Assembly (NCBI GenBank): GCA_946902875.1
Contig: OX336338.1
Coordinates: 13,259,971 to 13,323,970, forward strand
Reading direction: 5' to 3'
Origin: Nematopogon swammerdamellus
Lineage: Eukaryota; Arthropoda; Insecta; Lepidoptera; Adelidae
Length of the DNA: 64,000 bases
Below, one piece after another: positions 19,691 through 30,355 of the stretch. How positions within the stretch are numbered: position 1 is the first letter of the stretch; each line of letters begins with the position of its first letter. Under the pieces are notes generated by a model. The model did no database searches and was not told the DNA's origin. It saw only the letters and a program-made list of their open reading frames with translations. The position numbers and the translations under genes are program-made.

Positions 19691-20454
19691 GAAGATACAG
19701 GGTGTTCGGCACATCGACCGACAAAATTTTTTTGTAGGTAAGCGGGGTCATTTGCAAAGTTTTGACCCATGATACCTTTTGTCGGGTGTGACGTGGTATC
19801 CTGATACCATTTTTTTGACATAGAAAATGTCTTTTCTTTCGTTCCAGTATATAGGCCCTGATTTCACGAAAAAGTGCGATCCCCTTATATCTCGGAGAGT
19901 TGTGAAGATATGATATTTAAAAAAGGCTCAAAAGACGCGTATTCATGAGAGCTGTAAGGTCCAAAAAGAATTATTCGAGAAAGTAAAAAACGAAAAAAGT
20001 TATGGCCGAAATAGTGAGAAAAAAAAAAATCCGAATTTTTTAATTTGGCGCCCGATACATATTTTGGAAACGAAGAATGATATCAAAAATTTGAGAAAAA
20101 ATCCTCTGGACAATTTAGTCAGCTACAATTTGAGCCTAAAACAAAGACCATCGGGTTAAGGGTTTGCCCTGTAGCAATGCCTGTAGCTCAACATTTTTAT
20201 ATACGGTATACCACATGTCATACAAATTATTCACTATGTGGCCAAAATTAGGGACAGAGACCAGCAGAACGACTACACGGGCACTGTGTAACAGCGCCAC
20301 TTAGCGACCACTGGTCGCTTTCCGTATTGAGAGCATTTTCCGGAGCATTTTCAAAGGAGGATGGGCACTTTGGTACACCCCTCCAATTGCAATGAGTATT
20401 ACATGGTTGAATTGGGTTTTTAAAGTAGATCAATAGTTACTATGGGCGCTTCGG

Positions 20455-20671
20455 CCAAATCGTTGTCCGTTCGGAGATACAGTGATCTGTCTGTCGCTCT
20501 GTCTGTCCGCTTATAACTTGAGAACCACTGAACCGATTTTAATACAGTTTGTTTCTACGAATAGCTTGATTCTTCCCATCATTTATAAGCTACTTAGCAT
20601 TACGCTAAATGGCTTATGAGGTTAGCAGAGAAGTCAAATATGTGAGCGGGCGGAGCCGCAGGCACAGCTGG
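20455..20671 (+). mobile_element. Helitron-like 3' end, family 3
   Basis: TGTCTGTCCGCTTATAACTT, GAGAACCACTGAACCGATTT, then GCTAAATGGCTTATGAGGTT and GAGCGGGCGGAGCCGCAGGC, ending ACAGCTGG|T. A reverse copy lies at 44937-45165. Confidence 0.7.
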
Positions 20672-20935
20672 TCATTAATACTAATAATAATCAATCAATA
20701 AGGGATGGTCATGGAGTAAGTTACTTTGTTTTATGAGATACTGCGTTTGTAGGCGCTGTGTACTCTAAATTGACGATTTTTAGAAATATTTTCTGTATGT
20801 ATGTATGTTCCTACATAACTCTTAAACCGATCATCTGAATTCGATGAAACTTAGTACACGCACATTTAGCAATACGAGACACAGGATAGATAAAATAAAA
20901 TTAACTTGCGGTTACGTTAAGAAGTGATATATAGA
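20672..20935 (+). mobile_element. Helitron-like element, family 2, copy 2 (3' truncated)
   Basis: It begins TCATTAATACTAATAATAAT exactly where the preceding unit ends in CTGG, and shares its body with 23165-23549. The GC-rich 3' end is missing. Confidence 0.75.
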
Positions 20936-21620
20936 AAAAACTGTACATTTATATTTCATACTTAAAGCAGAATAGGTCCGATCCGACAACAATTGGAAAG
21001 TTTTGTACATAAAATTACCTTTCTATTGATATATAATTAATTGCTATTGGGGGCTATACCAGAGTTCATACATTTTTGCCCATCCTCCTTTAGAACATGT
21101 GCGGGCACTTTGATCAATTCGAACTACTTCGCTTCCATTGTTAATGTTAAGACTCTTGCAAATTATCCCTAATTTTGGCCACATAGGGGAATACCGTTGT
21201 ATATCGTTGGAAAGGGCGTAAACTAGCAAACTTTTTAAAATAAAACGAAGCTCTCAATTGCTGTCAGGTTTTTTTTTATGAATTAAGAAATTAAAATTCT
21301 GTCATATTTTTTCCCGTCCTCGGGACTTTGGGAGGTCATAAGTTCTTTTCATGGTATTAACTTTATCATATAATTTTTTTTTTTCTAGAACAAGGGTATG
21401 TTCTAAAATCCAATAAATTTATTTCGTGCTGATACAATCATAAATAAAAAAGTTGCAAGGGATTAAAGCTGGGATTTTGGTCATTTTCAAAAATAAAGAA
21501 AAAAAAATAGTATCTCGACACCACGTGACAACTGACAAAAGGTATGATGGGCCGAAACCTTGCAAATGACCTTACTTACCTACAAAAAAAAAATTGTCGG
21601 TCGATGTGCCGAACACCCTG

Positions 21621-22561
21621 TATAAACATAACATTAACTGAATTTCTGTAAACTTACCTGTTTCAATTTGAATGTTTGGTAGCCTATTTATTTTTATTAA
21701 ATTAAAACAGAAAATTATAAATCCCGGAAGAGCAAGTTTTGTTGCCTTGGATGTCCGCGGAAGCGACGATGGAGTAGAGGGCGGAGCCTATTAGTTATCC
21801 GAATTATATGAAACAATAAAAAAAATATAACAATAATCCAACTGAAAAGCATTTTATTCAATTAGTCAAATTATAATATTGTCGAGATACTGGGTTGACA
21901 GTGCGTCACCTGGAACAAAAGATACCCACATTAATTGATTAGCCCAATTTCACCATCTCCAGCTACATTTCGTACGCGCCAATCCGAAAGTTATCCTTCG
22001 GTTACAAGCACATTTTCATTTCACTATCCATCCGCCAGCTACAAGAAGCTACTGGTAGGAGTTTTTAAGATCTCGGAAGGTTCTATCTGACCCATTTTCT
22101 AGGACCCCTTAATTAAAATTATTGTTAGGACCGGTGCCTACTTATAGTGGTTAGAGCAATCTAAAATGACAGTCGCCAAAGCATTAAAATGAAAGCAAGC
22201 ACATCTAATGGCAAAAATTTACTATGATATTATGGTAATGTAAATTAAGTGTAACAGACTACCCTTCAAAAAGGAGATATTTATCACATTTAACCAATCA
22301 CAGGCTAGTATTAATGAGGAGTTGTATAAACATAAACAGTATAATCATCATCATGAAAATATAAATGTAAGGTTTGTTTGTTTTGTTTTAGTTAAGGTAA
22401 TTTTAATTTGATAGGTAGTTTTAATTTATTTTTTTATTTGTTATTTTATTAAATTTTGGTTTATAATAATGTATTTTATACCGAGTAATGTAAATTATAT
22501 TTTATATTACAACATATAAATAAAACAAATAAATACACACAGAATCACAAACTTCTTTCAG
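21621..22561. other. No gene seen
   Basis: AT-rich DNA. A palindromic AATGTAAATTATATTTTATATTAC-like stretch lies near 22480. No repeat family was recognised. Confidence 0.4.
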
Positions 22562-22567
22562 CCTTGG

Positions 22568-22974
22568 ATTCTATTCAGTGATCAGGCCATCGCTTCATTG
22601 GTGACTCTGTACTCACAAAGGACCTTCAACCTCTAAAGCACAGACGTATCGTTGGGTCATTGAGCCTGTTTTATCGGTACTACTATGGCCGCTACTCTGA
22701 CGAACTTGCTTCCCTTATCCCTCCTCCTCCTGTTCGCCTTCGCCAAACCCGCCATACTCTCGCGGAACACCCCTTTGTAGTAGACAGAATAGTTCTTCGA
22801 ACCGCACGATTCTCTAACTCGTGCTTGTGCCTCAATGCAAAGGTGTGGAACGGGCTTCCGGGGAATATCTTTCCCCACTCCTACAATCCACGGATCTTCA
22901 AATCGCGGGTTAATAGCCTTTCCCCAGCGACATTTAGCCACCTCCAAGCCGGACTGGCACCTCCTCGGCGGTGA
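22568..22974 (+). pseudogene. LINE ORF C-terminus (SLSLFYRYY family)
   Basis: The frame reads LQPLKHRRIVGSLSLFYRYY, GRYSDELASLIPPPP, then RFSNSCLCLNAKVWNGLP, NIFPHSYNPRIFKSRVN, and ends in a stop at 22974. This is the conserved C-terminal end of a Jockey/CR1-group LINE ORF2, beyond the RT domain. A related piece lies at 34950-35290 on the minus strand. The rest of the element is absent, the usual result of 5' truncation. An overlapping minus-strand frame (22657-23079) is its shadow. Confidence 0.85.
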
Positions 22975-23164
22975 AATTGGCTGCGCGTGAGGCTGCACAC
23001 AACCACCCAGATCGGAAGCAATAAAAAAACTCACATTCACGCACACAACGCACCACACGTACACAACACTAAACCACACACACCCTTAGACACCCTAGTT
23101 TATAACCAGCGCAAGCACTAAAATACTAATCATGGAAACGTGTAATCAATACTAATCATCATCA
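22975..23164 (+). other. 3' UTR of the LINE fragment
   Basis: An ACACAC/CACACAACG-rich stretch follows the LINE stop codon and leads to CATCATCATCAATACT, where the next Helitron begins. Confidence 0.4.
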
Positions 23165-23549
23165 TCAATACTAATAATAAATCTGTAAGGGACGGTCATG
23201 GATGGAGTAAGTTACTTTGTTTTATGAGATATTGCGTTTGTAGACTCTATATATTATACTAAAACTAAATTGACGATTTTTAGAAATCTTTTCTGTATGT
23301 ATGTATGTACGTATGTTCCTCCATAACTCTTAAACCGATCATCCGAATTCGATGAAACTTAGTACAAGCACATTTAACTATACGCGACACAGGTAGGCCA
23401 AATACAATTCAATTACGGTTACCCTAAGATGTGGCTCTCATACAAACCGAATTGTTCCGCGCGCCGAAAGGTACGGTTGCGTGCTTAGTTACCTACTTTC
23501 TTCTTTTTAAATACGAATTTCACGCGAGCGAAGCAACGGCAAAAGCTAG
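23165..23549 (+). mobile_element. Helitron, family 2, complete 385-bp copy
   Basis: It starts A|TCAATACTAATAATAAATC and ends TTTCACGCGAGCGAAGCAAC, GGCAAAAGCTAG|T. The body matches 18235-18560 and 20672-20935. A TATGTATGTACGTATG tract sits at about 23297. Non-coding. Confidence 0.85.
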
Positions 23550-24104
23550 TTGGCTAATAAATAAATAAATGAATAGTTATGTAGTACATTTTAGCACATT
23601 TATACAGTACTCACATCGTGCTGTATGTTGACGACTTTTTATATTTTATAGGTAAGTCCGCCTTTGCATCTTATGTAAATTTTTCATATGTGCTTAATAC
23701 TGTTGAATGTATCTTGAAGCAATAAAGAATTTTTATATCTATCTATCTTAATCAAATAGCTATTTAGTATCCACATACGAGTAGTAGGTACCTATATACC
23801 TATAAAATATAAAAAAAACTCTAATAAGTATACGATTGTAATTTTACTAAATAAAGCAGATTGTTTCGCATTTGCTTTGCAGCAGATACCTATTGTTGCA
23901 GGACAAGAAACTTCGCATGAGCAATAACTTTGTAACCAGAAATAGCAATAAACATAAATTGAGAAAAACAAATATAAACAAACGCGGGCGGGGCGCAGTC
24001 GAGAGCGTGCCCATCGAAAACGTCTAGTAGGTATATAGGGTTGCCAAAACCAAACTGTTTATATCAAAGGGACCCTTACATTTTTCAAGTACACATTTTA
24101 CATT
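23550..24104. other. Intergenic with a LINE-like A-rich tail
   Basis: GTATCTTGAAGCAATAAAGA followed by (ATCT)n at 23735-23755 looks like a retrotransposon tail with a polyadenylation signal. GC-rich GCGGGCGGGGCGCAGTCGAG at 23982-24001 stands alone. No gene is seen. Confidence 0.4.
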
Positions 24105-24182
24105 ACATATGCGACCGAACGTCCATGGGCATCGTTAGAGACCTTGTGGGTGGCACGGCGACACATGTCGCGCTTTCTATAA
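24105..24182 (+). repeat. LINE 3' end scrap (CCGAATGTCCATGGGC family)
   Basis: GACCGAACGTCCATGGGCAT, then CGTTAGAGACCTTGTGGGTG and CACATGTCGCGCTTTCTAT, match the 3' segment at 57950-58022 and the reverse copies at 18602 and 55570. Confidence 0.75.
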
Positions 24183-25381
24183 AAAAATAAAATATTCTTC
24201 TGAATTTTCCAACTTAAAGTTGAAAATTTAAGTTACTTGGGTTACACGTTTTACTATTTTAGAAGCGCATAAATTAATCAAAAAAGTTTTTCATCCCTAA
24301 GTTACATGTATGAAATGCCACCCCCAAATTGTTTTTCTTAATTTCACCACACCATTGTATAGCGGTTCATAGAACACGCCATCCTTCCAAATTTCATCTA
24401 ACGGATGCGGTAGCATAACTTCTTCCCTTTGCCCTTCAGGTCTTCCAGGATCCTTGAGCGGTTGGCGTAAACGCGGGATTTCAAAAATAAATCGCAAGAG
24501 TCCAAAGCGGGGAAGCGCGCTGATTAGGCTTGCCAGGTGCCCGGGATTTCCGGGATTGTTCCGGGCTAGGCTCCAATAACCCGTGTCCCGGGCGAAGGAT
24601 CGTTATGTTCCGGAGATTGCAATTTGTCCCGGGAAGAAGAATAGTATGCGTATATATAGGTACGACTTGACGTCGCGCAAAGAGGGAAGTTGCAGGTATA
24701 CTACCGAGACTGTACTTGGGGGGTACTAAAATCACATGCGCCGCGCCGCCTCAACATTATAGGTTAGGTTAGGTTAAATACTAGGTTAATTTGTTGTTAA
24801 TTTTTAGAAGATGCGTCGCTACGCGGGTTAATTTGTTAATTACGTAAGGTTAATTAACCCTGCAACATTAAGAAATTAATCTATAAAAATTAACCCTGGT
24901 TATTTTCCTCATACCTAGGAAGTGTCTATTAGTAGGTATACCTGCATGCAGGTAAACCTACGAATAGCCCTCATGTCAAAACTGCACCGCCTCAACATTA
25001 GGTTAGGGTTAATTTTTTTTAAACCACCAAAACATTCACCCTTACCACTTTCCTGTCAACCTCATACCTACGAATAGCCCTGTCCTCATACCTACGAATT
25101 AACAAGAAATATGAGTAATTAATATCCTTTATATTATATGTATAATGATTCTACATTCATTTTAGTGTAGCTTACAAAGTTGTTCGCTATACAAAAATGC
25201 TAAAAGTTCGCCGTAAAAATATTACAGCAATATTTTGCTTTCCACGACATTTATGAAGGACTGCCAGGTAGTACATATGTCCCGGGAAGGCTAACATCAG
25301 ATCTGGTAAGCCTAGCGCTGATACCTCCTGGGAAGATTTTCCTCAAAACCATGTAAAATCAAACTTTAGATGTTTACCTTA
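24183..25381. other. Intergenic; CCCGGG-rich repeat and short TTAGG run
   Basis: GCTTGCCAGGTGCCCGGGAT at 24528 and its CCCGGG neighbours have a related inverse near 25263-25320 (GTCCCGGGAAGGCTAACATC). TAGGTTAGGTTAGGTTA at 24760-24776 is three units of the insect telomere repeat. CCTCATACCTACGAATAGCC recurs at about 25050 and in part near 24960. No gene is seen. Confidence 0.45.
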
Positions 25382-26154
25382 TCTATACATATAATAAAAT
25401 CGTAGAGGTAAGAAAGTCTGTACATTGAATGTATTCGGAAAAAAACTAACCAGGGTGGCTTAAAATGAGATACTGAACATGTTAGAACAGTTTTTAAAAT
25501 TTTTGTTTGTTTGTTTGTTTGTCTGTACGCGCATCACGCAAAAACCACTGAACGGAATTAGACGAAACTTTGTATAGTGGCAGTTTATATGCCGGGTTAA
25601 CATAATACGTAAAAAAAATAACAAAAATAAAAAAAAATTAACAATTATAAACATTATTGCGCGTTTAAAATCACGTAGTCCAAAGTACATAATTATATCT
25701 TGAGAACTGGCAGCAAATACAATTTGAATAAAATATTCATTCGAAATTTAAAAATAAGTAGATACAACGAAAATGACAGTTCTTCTTTTTTATAACTTGA
25801 ACACAATAGTCTATACATATCTATTCTTTCTATACATATCATAAAATCGTAAATGCAAAAATGTCTATTTGTACGCGCATCTCGCAAAAACCACTGAACG
25901 GAATTTGACGAAACTTTTTATAGTGACGGATGAACATAATAATTAAAAAATATAATAAAAATCACGTAATCCAAAGTAAAGGTAAAAAACTATTTTAAAT
26001 GTCATGTTGACAACGGAGAACTGTCATCTCGACGTGAGCTGGCCGGTGACAAATTGTTTGATAAATAAAAATAATAATTGAAAGTCGAAGTTATGTCGCT
26101 GTCATTGGTGCAATAAAATTTATATATCTGTTGCCCGCGGCTTCGCTCGCGGTA

Positions 26155-26720
26155 AATTCGTATTTAAAAAAAAGAAAGTAAGTAACTAAAGGCGGGCCCG
26201 AAGGCGGATCTGCGCTCACGTAAACGATATTCTTTCTCGATGAAAGTAACTAAGGGCGAGGCGGAAGGCGGAGCTGAGTTCAGGAAGAAGAAAAACATTC
26301 TTGAAGAAAGTAAGTAACTAAGAGCGAGGCCGAAGGCCGAGCTCTATTCTGGAAGACCATAAACCTTCTCGAAGAAAGTAAGTAACTATGGGCGAGGCCG
26401 CAGGCCTAGCTGCGTTCAGGAAGAAGCTAAACCATCTTGAAGAAAGTAAGTAACTAAGGCGAGGCCGAAGGCCGAGCTACGTTCGGATAATTGAAAAACC
26501 ATCTCGAAGAAAGCAAGTAACTAAGGGCGAGGCCGAAGGCCGAGCTGCGTTCAGGAAGAAGCTAAACCATCTTGAAGAAAGTAAGCAACTAAGGCGAGGC
26601 CGAAGGCCGAGCTACGTTCTGACAAATGATAAACCATCTCGAAGAAAGCAAGTAACTAAGGGCGAGGCCGAAGGCCGAGCTGCGTTCAGGAAGAAGCTAA
26701 ACCATCTCGAATAAAGTTAA
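26155..26720 (-). repeat. 68-bp minisatellite, inverted arm of copy A, 8 units
   Basis: Units of GGGCGAGGCCGAAGGCCGAG, GAAAGTAAGTAACTAAG and alternating GAAGAAGCTAAACCATCT or ATTGAAAAACCATCTCG spacers are spaced near 68 bp. The alternation hints that pairs of units were duplicated together. Confidence 0.95.
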
Positions 26721-26765
26721 TTAATATTAAGATTGAGTTAATTTAATTTAAATTTTATTATAAAG

Positions 26766-27224
26766 TCCACGCTTCTAACGGCAAATATACCGTGCATCCT
26801 AGAACCTCGCGGTTATTCCCGGCCGGATGGCAAGAGGCCCGATGCTATCACCTTAGTGCCATGGACTAAGGGTAGTTCTTTGATGTGGGACGCCACTTTT
26901 GTTCTCACATTGGCTCCAAGTCATGTTAGGACATCTTCAAGAGCGGCTGGCGCGGCCGACGCTGGGGCGGAGAGCCTCAAACGCAGCAAATATAGAAATA
27001 TAATTCAAGATTTCGAATTTGTTGCGTTTGCCGTTGAAACCCTCGGTCCGTGGAGCAGTGAAGCTAAAAGAGGCTTGAGCTGGTTGACGCAACTGGTGTC
27101 CCGCCATCAAGGGCTTATGTACTTCATTCAAAGGGTAAGCCTTGCCATCCAGCGGGGTAATGCCGCAAGTGCTCTAAGAACATTTGAAAATGCCCGTTTT
27201 GATAGTTATTTTAATGATTGTTAG
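26766..27224 (+). CDS. Captured ORF, RPD endonuclease-like fragment, copy A
   Basis: The frame is open for about 152 codons to a stop at 27224 but lacks the ATG that copy B has (AAG replaces ATG at the junction). It reads CILEPRGYSRPDGKRPDAIT, LVPWTKGSSLMWDATFVLTL, APSHVRTSSRAAGA, SLKRSKYRNIIQDFEFVAFA, VETLGPWSSEAKRGL and QRVSLAIQRGNAASALRTF. RPD followed 15 residues later by D and then a K..KY block resembles the restriction-like endonuclease domain near the end of some non-LTR retrotransposon proteins. That assignment is from memory of the family and is tentative. It lies between the inverted minisatellite arms. It is a fragment: no RT is attached. Confidence 0.55.
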   Translation, partial: STLLTANIPCILEPRGYSRPDGKRPDAITLVPWTKGSSLMWDATFVLTLAPSHVRTSSRAAGAADAGAESLKRSKYRNIIQDFEFVAFAVETLGPWSSEAKRGLSWLTQLVSRHQGLMYFIQRVSLAIQRGNAASALRTFENARFDSYFNDC

Positions 27225-27319
27225 GTAGGTTTAATTCTTTAGTTATTAATATTACTTTTTTATTTTTATGAAATAAATAGATTGAGTAAACGATATTATA
27301 TTCTATCGAAGAAAGGAAG

Positions 27320-27640
27320 TCTTTAAGGGCGAGGCCCGAAGGCGGAAGAGGGTTTTTGGTTTACCTGAACGCAGCTCGGCCTTCGGCCTCGCACTTATTT
27401 CCTTCCTTTCTTCCAGAAGGTTTATCGTCTTCCTGAACGCAGCTCGGCCTTCGGCCTCGCCCTTACTTACTTCCTTTATTTGAGAAAGATTTATCGCTTA
27501 CCTGAAAGCAGCTCGGCCTTCGGCCTCGCCCTTAGTTAGTTACTTTCTTTAAGAAGGTTTATCGATTACCTGAACGCAGCTCGGCCTTCGGCCTCGCCCT
27601 TAGTTACTTACATTCTTCTTTGGAATACGAATTTCACGCG
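27320..27640 (+). repeat. 68-bp minisatellite, forward arm of copy A, 5 units
   Basis: CTGAACGCAGCTCGGCCTTC, GGCCTCGCCCTTAGTTACTT and AAGGTTTATCG spacers, opposite in orientation to the arm at 26155-26720, so the two can pair around the captured ORF. Confidence 0.95.
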
Positions 27641-27776
27641 AGCGGAGCCGCGGGCTCAGCTAGTTAAAAATAAATAAAAACATATAAGCTTCATAAAATG
27701 CCTTTTATGGCATTTTGAAAAAAGGAACTTACCAGCACGCGTTATTTAGTGACAGATGGACAGGGCTAAATTATAA

Positions 27777-27815
27777 GGGTTCCGTTTTTTGCTACTGGCT
27801 ACGGAACCCTAAAAC
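27777..27815. repeat. Solo palindromic TTCCG repeat
   Basis: AGGGTTCCGTTTTTTGCTAC is followed by its inverse CTACGGAACCCTAAAA. Similar short units lie at 5826, 37336 and 52646. Confidence 0.75.
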
Positions 27816-28140
27816 AGATCTTGTAAGGTCCCATGATGCATATATGATGCCTTGAGGGGGCGGACATAAATCTGCGAGAACAATGTACAGTAAAACCCCA
27901 CGATCACCCACTAAACTCCTTGCGACTGCTGCTCTTCTGGTACTTCTTCGACTTGCTGGGATCCACTCACAGACCACCCACCGGGAGCACAAAATTTCGG
28001 ATATGGCAGGCACAGCTCCAACGTTCAGTCGGCCAAATTACCATTGAAGCAGCATGGCAAGGAATCTCCTTGCCCTGGGGGGAATTTTGATGTTGTTTTC
28101 CAAAAGGTATGATATGCCCTCATATATGAAGAAGACAAAC
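27816..28140. other. No gene seen
   Basis: A minus-strand frame (27792-28013) has no recognisable domain. I see nothing else. Confidence 0.3.
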
Positions 28141-28470
28141 CTTCTTGAAGAAAGTAAGTAACTTATGGCGAGGCCGAAGGCCGATCTGTGTACTGGAATG
28201 ATTAAAGTAAGTATCTAAGGGCGAGGCTAAAGTCCGAGTTCCGTTCAGGTAAAACTAAGTAACTAATGGCGACGCCGAAGGCGGAGCTGCGTATAGCTAA
28301 TCGATATACCTGAGACCAAGGGTGAAGGTCGAGCTACGTTAAAATAAACAATATACATTCTCGATGAATGTAAATTAACTAAGGGCGAGGCCGAAGGCCG
28401 ATCTTCGTTCACGTAAATCATATTATATTCTATAGTGTTTCTTCTTCCTGAACGCAGCTCGGCCGTGTCG
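28141..28470 (-). repeat. 68-bp minisatellite, 4-5 diverged units
   Basis: GAAAGTAAGTAACTTATGGC, GAGGCCGAAGGCCGATCTGT, GGCGACGCCGAAGGCGGAGC and ATTAACTAAGGGCGAGGCCG mark the units in minus orientation. CGTTCAGGTAAAACTAAGT-type spacers differ from those in copies A and B. No Helitron end adjoins. Confidence 0.8.
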
Positions 28471-28776
28471 GCCCTAGGGTCCCTGAAAAAAAGTGAAAAA
28501 CTCAAAAAATCCTTTCAAAAAAATTTAAAAATTTAAAAAAAATCTGTCAAGTGCGAGTTTTACTCGCGCGCGGAGGTTTTCGTATCTATCCGCTATCAAT
28601 AATATCCGCCTATCCGCTCAGGTGGCATGGTCTTCGAATTTTAATTTCGAAGATATGTAGGACGATCGGAGAGAAGCCTCAATGAGGTCGATAGCAATTT
28701 ACGGTGGGAAAATGACAGCACCTCAATGAGGTTGTTGGCAATTTAGCGGCTATAACAATGCAATGTATAAAAGCCT
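28471..28776. other. Intergenic with a short direct repeat
   Basis: CCTCAATGAGGTCGATAGCA (28677) recurs as CCTCAATGAGGTTGTTGGCA (28721). GTCAAGTGCGAGTTTTACTC at 28547 is the common repeat flank seen near 7850 and 59110. Confidence 0.5.
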
Positions 28777-28986
28777 GTGGCACCATCTATTATTAAATTA
28801 AAAGTAAGATCTGCTGACAACCTACTCTTGGCAATACCGGCTCACTCAAGTTCGTACTACACGGACTCTTTCACAGTACAAACAGCTCGCCTATGGAATA
28901 ATCTGCCTGTACATTTACGCTCTACTACGTCTATGAAAGTATTTAAGATAAATTTGAAGAATCTTTTCCTATCCTTACTGAAGTAA
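28777..28986 (+). pseudogene. LINE ORF C-terminal fragment
   Basis: The 69-codon frame contains AHSSSYYTDSFTVQTARLWN, NLPVHLRSTTSMKVFKINL and a stop at 28986. TARLWNNLP..LR...S...FK..LK is the C-terminal signature of Jockey/CR1-type LINE proteins. A (CT)n tract at 29019-29041 follows. The 5' part is missing. It is a different lineage from the SLSLFYRYY type at 22568. Confidence 0.7.
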
Positions 28987-29018
28987 ATACATTTATATTG
29001 CATTACTTAACTCCCCTC

Positions 29019-29041
29019 TTCTCTCTCTCTCTCTCTCTCTT
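29019..29041. repeat. (CT)n microsatellite
   Basis: Uninterrupted CT dinucleotides after the LINE fragment. Confidence 0.95.
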
Positions 29042-29359
29042 GTCATTCAGTTGATGGTGTTGAACAACAGTACCACTGATTTAAGTACATAATATGTAAG
29101 TCTATTATATACATATATATGCGTATATTAAAGTATTTATGTAGTATTCGTTTGTAGTTTATCATATTGATTTTCTTCTTAATACATTGCCACAAACTAT
29201 TTTTGTTCGCCTGCGTATACTTCTCCCACATCCCAAAGGTTGGTTAGAATAGAATGCCTCACGGCATTAAGCTCACCTATTGTACCTATTTTGTATAAAT
29301 TGGTGTTCAATAAAGAATATTATACATATTATTCAATAGTGTGACTAATCGATTTTATT
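29042..29359. other. No gene seen
   Basis: AT-rich. GGTTGGTTAGAATAGAATGCC leads to TTCAATAAAGAATATTATAC at about 29307, which looks like the 3' end of a LINE tail. Confidence 0.4.
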
Positions 29360-29614
29360 TTACGTTTCTTGTATGGGGGCCCCCTTAATTTTTAATATTT
29401 TCTTATTTTTCTTATTTGTTGTTATATCCGCCATAGTAACGCATATTCTGTGAAAGTTTCAACGGGCTACCTATTACGGTTCAAGAGATACAGCCCTTGG
29501 ACAGACGGACGGACGGACAGACGGACGGACGGACGGACGGACGGACGGACGGACGGACAGACGGCGGCGGAGGCTTAGTAATAGGCTTCCGTACGGGATA
29601 CGGAAACCTAAAAA
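29360..29614 (-). repeat. TTCCGTA/GTCTGTC repeat with expanded (GGAC)n
   Basis: GTTATATCCGCCATAGTAAC, ATATTCTGTGAAAGTTTCAA, then about seventeen GGAC or GGACAGAC units (29498-29568), and TTAGTAATAGGCTTCCGTAC with GATACGGAAACCTAAAA. It is the reverse of the copies at 499 and 45286. Confidence 0.8.
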
Positions 29615-29746
29615 TAAAAACACTCAAAAACTAAAAAAAATATAATTGTATGGTGCTGCCCGATAGATATGCGGAGAGAAAGAGGAGAGACAGAGGTAAA
29701 AGTAAAGATACTAGAGACAGAGAAAGAAGTATCGGTATCTACTGAG

Positions 29747-30060
29747 GAGGCTGACCGAGGTTCGGATTCCTCGTAAAACTGTAGGTCCGTTCCCTCCACA
29801 GGATTTCTGTGGTTCCCTCCTAATCTTACTTGGTGGTAGGGTTTAACCCGCCCGGGTTGGTACCACCGCACTGAATGAAACGTCGGTCGAAACGGCTATG
29901 TAAATAGTTTTCCGACCAGTTCAGTCTAGCCGGCACGATCAAAGGGGGAAGCACTGACATGGCACCTAGTTCACCCGGTGTTATGGGCTGACATCACGGA
30001 CGTTGTAGGTGATGTAGCCAACCATGTCAGTTTCCATAAAAAAAAAAACAAAACAAAACA
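29747..30060 (+). mobile_element. tRNA/5S SINE, 5' truncated
   Basis: It starts inside the family at GAGGCTGACCGAGGTTCGGA and continues through GGTGGTAGGGTTTAACCCGC to ACATCACGGACGTTGTAGG and a poly(A) with CAAAACAAAACA. The A box and 5S region are missing. CCACAGGATTTCTGTGG at 29797-29813 is a small palindrome absent from the 19162 copy, flanked by duplicated TTCCCTCC. Confidence 0.85.
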
Positions 30061-30179
30061 ATCTTCTATCACGCGTACGAGTACACGCAGTGCAGCGTCA
30101 TGTCTCTCAGTAGAACGTACTCCGTAGGTAGGAAACTTCAATCCAAAGTTGCAGTCACTTTTCCTTTGTAAATGCTTGA

Positions 30180-30355
30180 ATTTTTTTCTTTTTTTTTTAT
30201 AGACAGCCGGCCGGCACTGGTTTCTTTGCCCATAGCCAATAATACCGCTCATCCCGAAACCACACTCCGAGAGGCGCTATGTCAGCTATGAGGCGGACAA
30301 AAAGCGGTCGTCGTCTACTTTATTAACACGCTTTGACGTCACGTGGCTGCCAGAC
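30180..30355 (-). repeat. LINE 3' end (CTCAGAGAGGCGC family)
   Basis: After a T-run, GACAGCCGGCCGGCACTGGT, AACCACACTCCGAGAGGCGC, TATGTCAGCTATGAGGCGGA and TACTTTATTAACACGC match the inserted LINE tail at 34860-35030 and a scrap at 45960-46065. Confidence 0.75.

Larger units (their letters stand above)
19698..21620. mobile_element. 1.9-kb foldback DNA transposon, TA target
   Basis: The left end, TA|CAGGGTGTTCGGCACATCGA, is inverted at the right, TCGATGTGCCGAACACCCTG|TA. Inverted similarity runs about 90 bp with few mismatches (through CATTTGCAAAG and ATACCTTTTGTC). Further in, GTGGCCAAAATTAGGGA (about 20237) pairs with 21169-21185, and AAAGGAGGATGGGCA (20356) pairs with 21078-21092, so the arms are about 600-700 bp. 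No transposase is visible. The centre, 20455-20935, is occupied by Helitron pieces. Confidence 0.8.
25382..27663 (+). mobile_element. Helitron-type composite, copy A (2.28 kb)
   Basis: It starts A|TCTATACATATAATAAAATC and ends CACGCGAGCGGAGCCGCGGG then CTCAGCTAG|T. In order it holds a 5' block with (TTTG)5 and CGCATCACGCAAAAACCACT, a second 5'-type block at 25820-25925, an inverted Helitron 3' end at 26130-26165, an inverted minisatellite, a captured ORF, and a forward minisatellite. Copy B at 30637-32937 has the same order end to end, so the whole moved as a unit. No Rep/helicase is present. Confidence 0.85.

Noticed and set aside
22657..23079. 140-codon minus-strand ORF
   Set aside because: Antisense shadow of the LINE C-terminus on the plus strand.
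24760..24776. Telomeric sequence
   Set aside because: Only three TTAGG units, with no subtelomeric context; short interstitial runs are common in insects.
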